A stretch of 7,542 nt of DNA, from positions 1-7,542 of the forward strand of contig DAOUOU010000136.1 of NCBI GenBank assembly GCA_030626465.1. Direction: 5' to 3'. This document shows positions 5,562-7,542 of this stretch, in pieces. The notes under the pieces are model-generated. The model was not told the DNA's origin and did no database searches. It was given only the letters and a program-made list of their open reading frames with translations. Made by a program: the position numbers and the translations under genes. Numbering within the stretch: the first letter of the stretch is position 1; every line of letters begins with the position of its first letter. The DNA is from Bacteroidales bacterium (GTDB taxonomy: Bacteria; Bacteroidota; Bacteroidia; Bacteroidales; UBA10428).

Positions 5562-6809
5562 ATGAATATGGAATACAATAAAGTTGTTTTGGCCTACAGT
5601 GGAGGATTAGATACATCAATAATTCTTAAGTGGCTTATCGATAAAAGCTATGAGGTGATCGCCTATGTTGCAGATGTAGGGCAGGATGACAATTTTGATG
5701 AAGTAAAGCAAAAAGCTTTGGCAATAGGAGCTTCAAAAGTTTATATTGAAGATCTGAAGGAAGAATTTGTTACTGATTATATTTTTCCTGCGATTAAAGC
5801 AAATGCCATGTATGAGGGAAGATATCTGCTGGGAACTTCTCTGGCAAGGCCTCTCATTGCAAAAAAACAAATCGAGATTGCCCATCATGAAAAGGCGGCA
5901 TACGTATCTCATGGTGCAACAGGGAAAGGGAATGATCAGGTGCGGTTTGAACTTTCTTATTATGCCCTTGATCCAAAAATTAAAGTATTATCTCCCTGGA
6001 AAATGCAGGAATTCCTGGAACAGTTCAAGGGCAGAACAGATATGCTGAATTATGCAGAGGCAAATAACATTCCGGTTAAAGCTTCACTTAAAAAACCTTA
6101 TAGCGAGGACGATAATTTAATGCATATAAGTCATGAAGCAGGAATATTAGAAGACCCAAAATACAAAGCAGAAAAAGATATGCTTGTGAAAATGGTTACC
6201 CCTCAGGATGCTCCTGATATAGAAACTCATCTTGAGATTCATTTTAAAGATGGCATTCCGGTTAAAGTAATTAATACCGGCGATAATACTGTACGGGAAA
6301 ATCCTTTGGAACTGTTTGTTTACCTCAATACTATTGGCGGAGCAAATGGCATAGGACTGCTTGACATGGTCGAAAATCGCTTTGTCGGGATCAAATCCAG
6401 GGGAGTATATGAAACTCCGGCAGGTGAAATCTTGATAAAAGCGCATATGGATATTGAAGGTATTGCCATGGACAGGGAAGTAATGCGACTGCGTAATATA
6501 CTCTCCCCTGTGTTTAGCGAGATTGTATATAATGGATTCTGGTTCAGTCCGGAAATGGATTTTCTAATGGCTGCCATCAGAAAAAGTCAGGAACTTATAG
6601 ACGGCATTGTATTCCTGACCCTATACAAAGGTAATGTGATGATTAATGGCCGTGAATCCCCTAGTTCTTTATACAATAAGGATTTATCGAGCATGGATAT
6701 TGAAGGCGGGTTTGATCAGAAAGATAGTGAAGGCTTTATTAAAATAAATGCAATTCGCTTAATGGCTCATAATGCTATTCTAAAAAAACAAGGAAAAACA
6801 ATAGTATAA
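5562..6809 (+). CDS. argG: Argininosuccinate synthase
   Basis: The 415-residue product condenses citrulline and aspartate with ATP to give argininosuccinate, AMP and PPi in the cytoplasm. The N-terminal ATP-pyrophosphatase loop LAYSGGLDTS is at 10-19, followed by YVADVGQ (35-41), EGRYLLGTSLARPLIAK (85-101) and the HGATGKGNDQVRFE block (117-130). Further family motifs are SPWK (144-147), YSEDDNLMHISHEAGILEDP (180-199), ENRFVGIKSRGVYETPAGEIL (271-291), GFWFSPE (325-331) and GRESPSSLYN (363-372). The segment NLMHISHEAGILE is the form found in human ASS1 (NLMHISYEAGILE) rather than the NLWGRSIECGVLE form common in many bacteria. A second ATG lies two codons in, at 5568; neither has a Shine-Dalgarno sequence. 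argH follows after 18 bp, so the two form an operon, perhaps read from the argR promoter. Confidence 0.97.
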   Translation: MNMEYNKVVLAYSGGLDTSIILKWLIDKSYEVIAYVADVGQDDNFDEVKQKALAIGASKVYIEDLKEEFVTDYIFPAIKANAMYEGRYLLGTSLARPLIAKKQIEIAHHEKAAYVSHGATGKGNDQVRFELSYYALDPKIKVLSPWKMQEFLEQFKGRTDMLNYAEANNIPVKASLKKPYSEDDNLMHISHEAGILEDPKYKAEKDMLVKMVTPQDAPDIETHLEIHFKDGIPVKVINTGDNTVRENPLELFVYLNTIGGANGIGLLDMVENRFVGIKSRGVYETPAGEILIKAHMDIEGIAMDREVMRLRNILSPVFSEIVYNGFWFSPEMDFLMAAIRKSQELIDGIVFLTLYKGNVMINGRESPSSLYNKDLSSMDIEGGFDQKDSEGFIKINAIRLMAHNAILKKQGKTIV

Positions 6810-6827
6810 ATTCTACATTTTTCTTCT

Positions 6828-7542
6828 ATGAAGCTTTGGCATAAAGGAACAGATACTAATAAAAAAATTGAAAAATTTACTGTCGGACGCGATCGCGAAC
6901 TTGATCTTCTCCTGGCAAAATATGATGTTCTGGGTTCACTGGCACATGTCAGGATGCTGGAAAGCATAGGATTAATTTCTGACAAGGAGCTAATTGCACT
7001 TAACAGGGAGCTGAAGAATATTAATAAGATGATAAACGAAGGCAAATTTGTAATGGAAGAGGGAATAGAAGATGTGCATTCGCAAATAGAATTTCTTCTG
7101 ACTCAAAAATTAGGTGAGGCGGGAAAGAAAATCCATACCGCTCGTTCACGCAACGATCAGGTCCTTCTTGATATCAAGCTTTATACCCGCGATAAACTTC
7201 TTACTATTAGCAGATCTATAGCAAATTTGTTTGATACGCTTATTGAATTAAGTGAAAAACATAAAGATATTCTAATGCCTGGTTACACACACCTGCAAGC
7301 AGCTATGCCATCTTCATTTGGACTCTGGTTTGGTGCTTATGCCGAGAGTCTGACAGATGATTTACAGGTACTGTTGGCAGCCTTTCGGATTACAAATCAG
7401 AATCCCCTTGGTTCGGCTGCCGGATATGGTTCTTCGCTCCCTATCGACAGGCAGTTAACGACAAAACTATTGGGTTTTGAAAGTATGAATTACAATGTAA
7501 TTTATGCGCAAATGGGAAGAGGAAAGATTGAACGTATTGTAG
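6828..7542 (+). CDS. argH: Argininosuccinate lyase, 5' part (runs off right edge)
   Basis: The ATG at 6828 lies 18 bp after the argG stop, and the frame stays open to the edge (238 codons, about half of the usual 450-460). The enzyme splits argininosuccinate into arginine and fumarate, the last step of arginine synthesis; it works as a tetramer of the fumarase/aspartase superfamily. Visible family features in order are the KYDVLGSLAHVRML helix (31-44), EDVHSQIE (81-88), the first conserved region HTARSRNDQV (103-112), PGYTHLQAAMPSSFG (151-165) with H155 in the place of the active-site histidine of the THLQ motif, and NPLGSAAGYGSSLPIDR (192-208). The catalytic serine loop (GSSxMPxKxN) lies beyond the window. 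MKLWHKG is a plausible N-terminus, and no Shine-Dalgarno sequence is seen. The tight spacing makes it part of the argG operon. Confidence 0.96.
   Translation, partial: MKLWHKGTDTNKKIEKFTVGRDRELDLLLAKYDVLGSLAHVRMLESIGLISDKELIALNRELKNINKMINEGKFVMEEGIEDVHSQIEFLLTQKLGEAGKKIHTARSRNDQVLLDIKLYTRDKLLTISRSIANLFDTLIELSEKHKDILMPGYTHLQAAMPSSFGLWFGAYAESLTDDLQVLLAAFRITNQNPLGSAAGYGSSLPIDRQLTTKLLGFESMNYNVIYAQMGRGKIERIV

Noticed and set aside
6147..7045. Several open frames on the minus strand opposite argG and argH
   Set aside because: They oppose unmistakable ArgG and ArgH coding sequence and show no motifs or start signals of their own.
1..7542. CRISPR array, transposon ends, att sites, tRNA genes, defence or toxin-antitoxin genes
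   Set aside because: No regularly spaced repeats, long terminal inverted repeats, transposase or integrase motifs, tRNA-like cloverleaf or toxin-antitoxin pair were found. The window is a metabolic region, not an island.

Overview
The window is AT-rich and looks like Bacteroidota (CFB group) DNA. The evidence is near-absence of Shine-Dalgarno sequences before starts, A/T-rich leaders, a TAnnTTTG-type -7 promoter element upstream of argR, a lipoprotein whose acylated Cys is followed by charged residues (C-K-K-D-K-D), and arginine and carbamoyl-phosphate enzymes of the eukaryote-like sequence type. I cannot name a genus.

Layout. The left two thirds lies on the minus strand. Reading from the centre outwards it holds a full-length carbamoyl-phosphate synthase large subunit (carB, 1638-4877), a membrane-anchored DsbA-like thioredoxin-fold protein (894-1586), a small acidic cysteine-bearing lipoprotein (575-835), a strong intrinsic terminator (541-565), and the N-terminal 174 codons of a PAPS-dependent sulfotransferase that runs off the left edge (1-524). 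The right third lies on the plus strand: argR (4993-5466), argG (5562-6809) and the first 238 codons of argH (6828 to the right edge). No gap between genes exceeds 115 bp. I see no tRNA, rRNA, CRISPR array or mobile element.

How it works together. CarB makes carbamoyl phosphate, which an ornithine-type carbamoyltransferase elsewhere in the genome would turn into citrulline. ArgG joins citrulline to aspartate and ArgH releases arginine and fumarate. ArgR is the arginine-sensing repressor. The 115-bp divergent carB/argR spacer carries a CFB-type promoter for argR and a perfect 16-bp palindrome matching the ARG-box consensus, directly abutting the argR ATG. A weaker second box lies at the canonical 3-bp spacing and covers the -7 element. 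This predicts autorepression of argR, probably with argG and argH, and perhaps an effect on carB. A long-range inverted repeat between argR and argG could be a terminator or attenuator.

I did not find a clearly new biological system. The points most worth a second look are the eukaryote-like CarB with no adjacent carA and an altered allosteric domain, the operator placed on the argR start codon, the argR-argG stem-loop, the DsbA-like/cysteine-lipoprotein pair, and the sulfotransferase start lying only 16 bp beyond a strong terminator.
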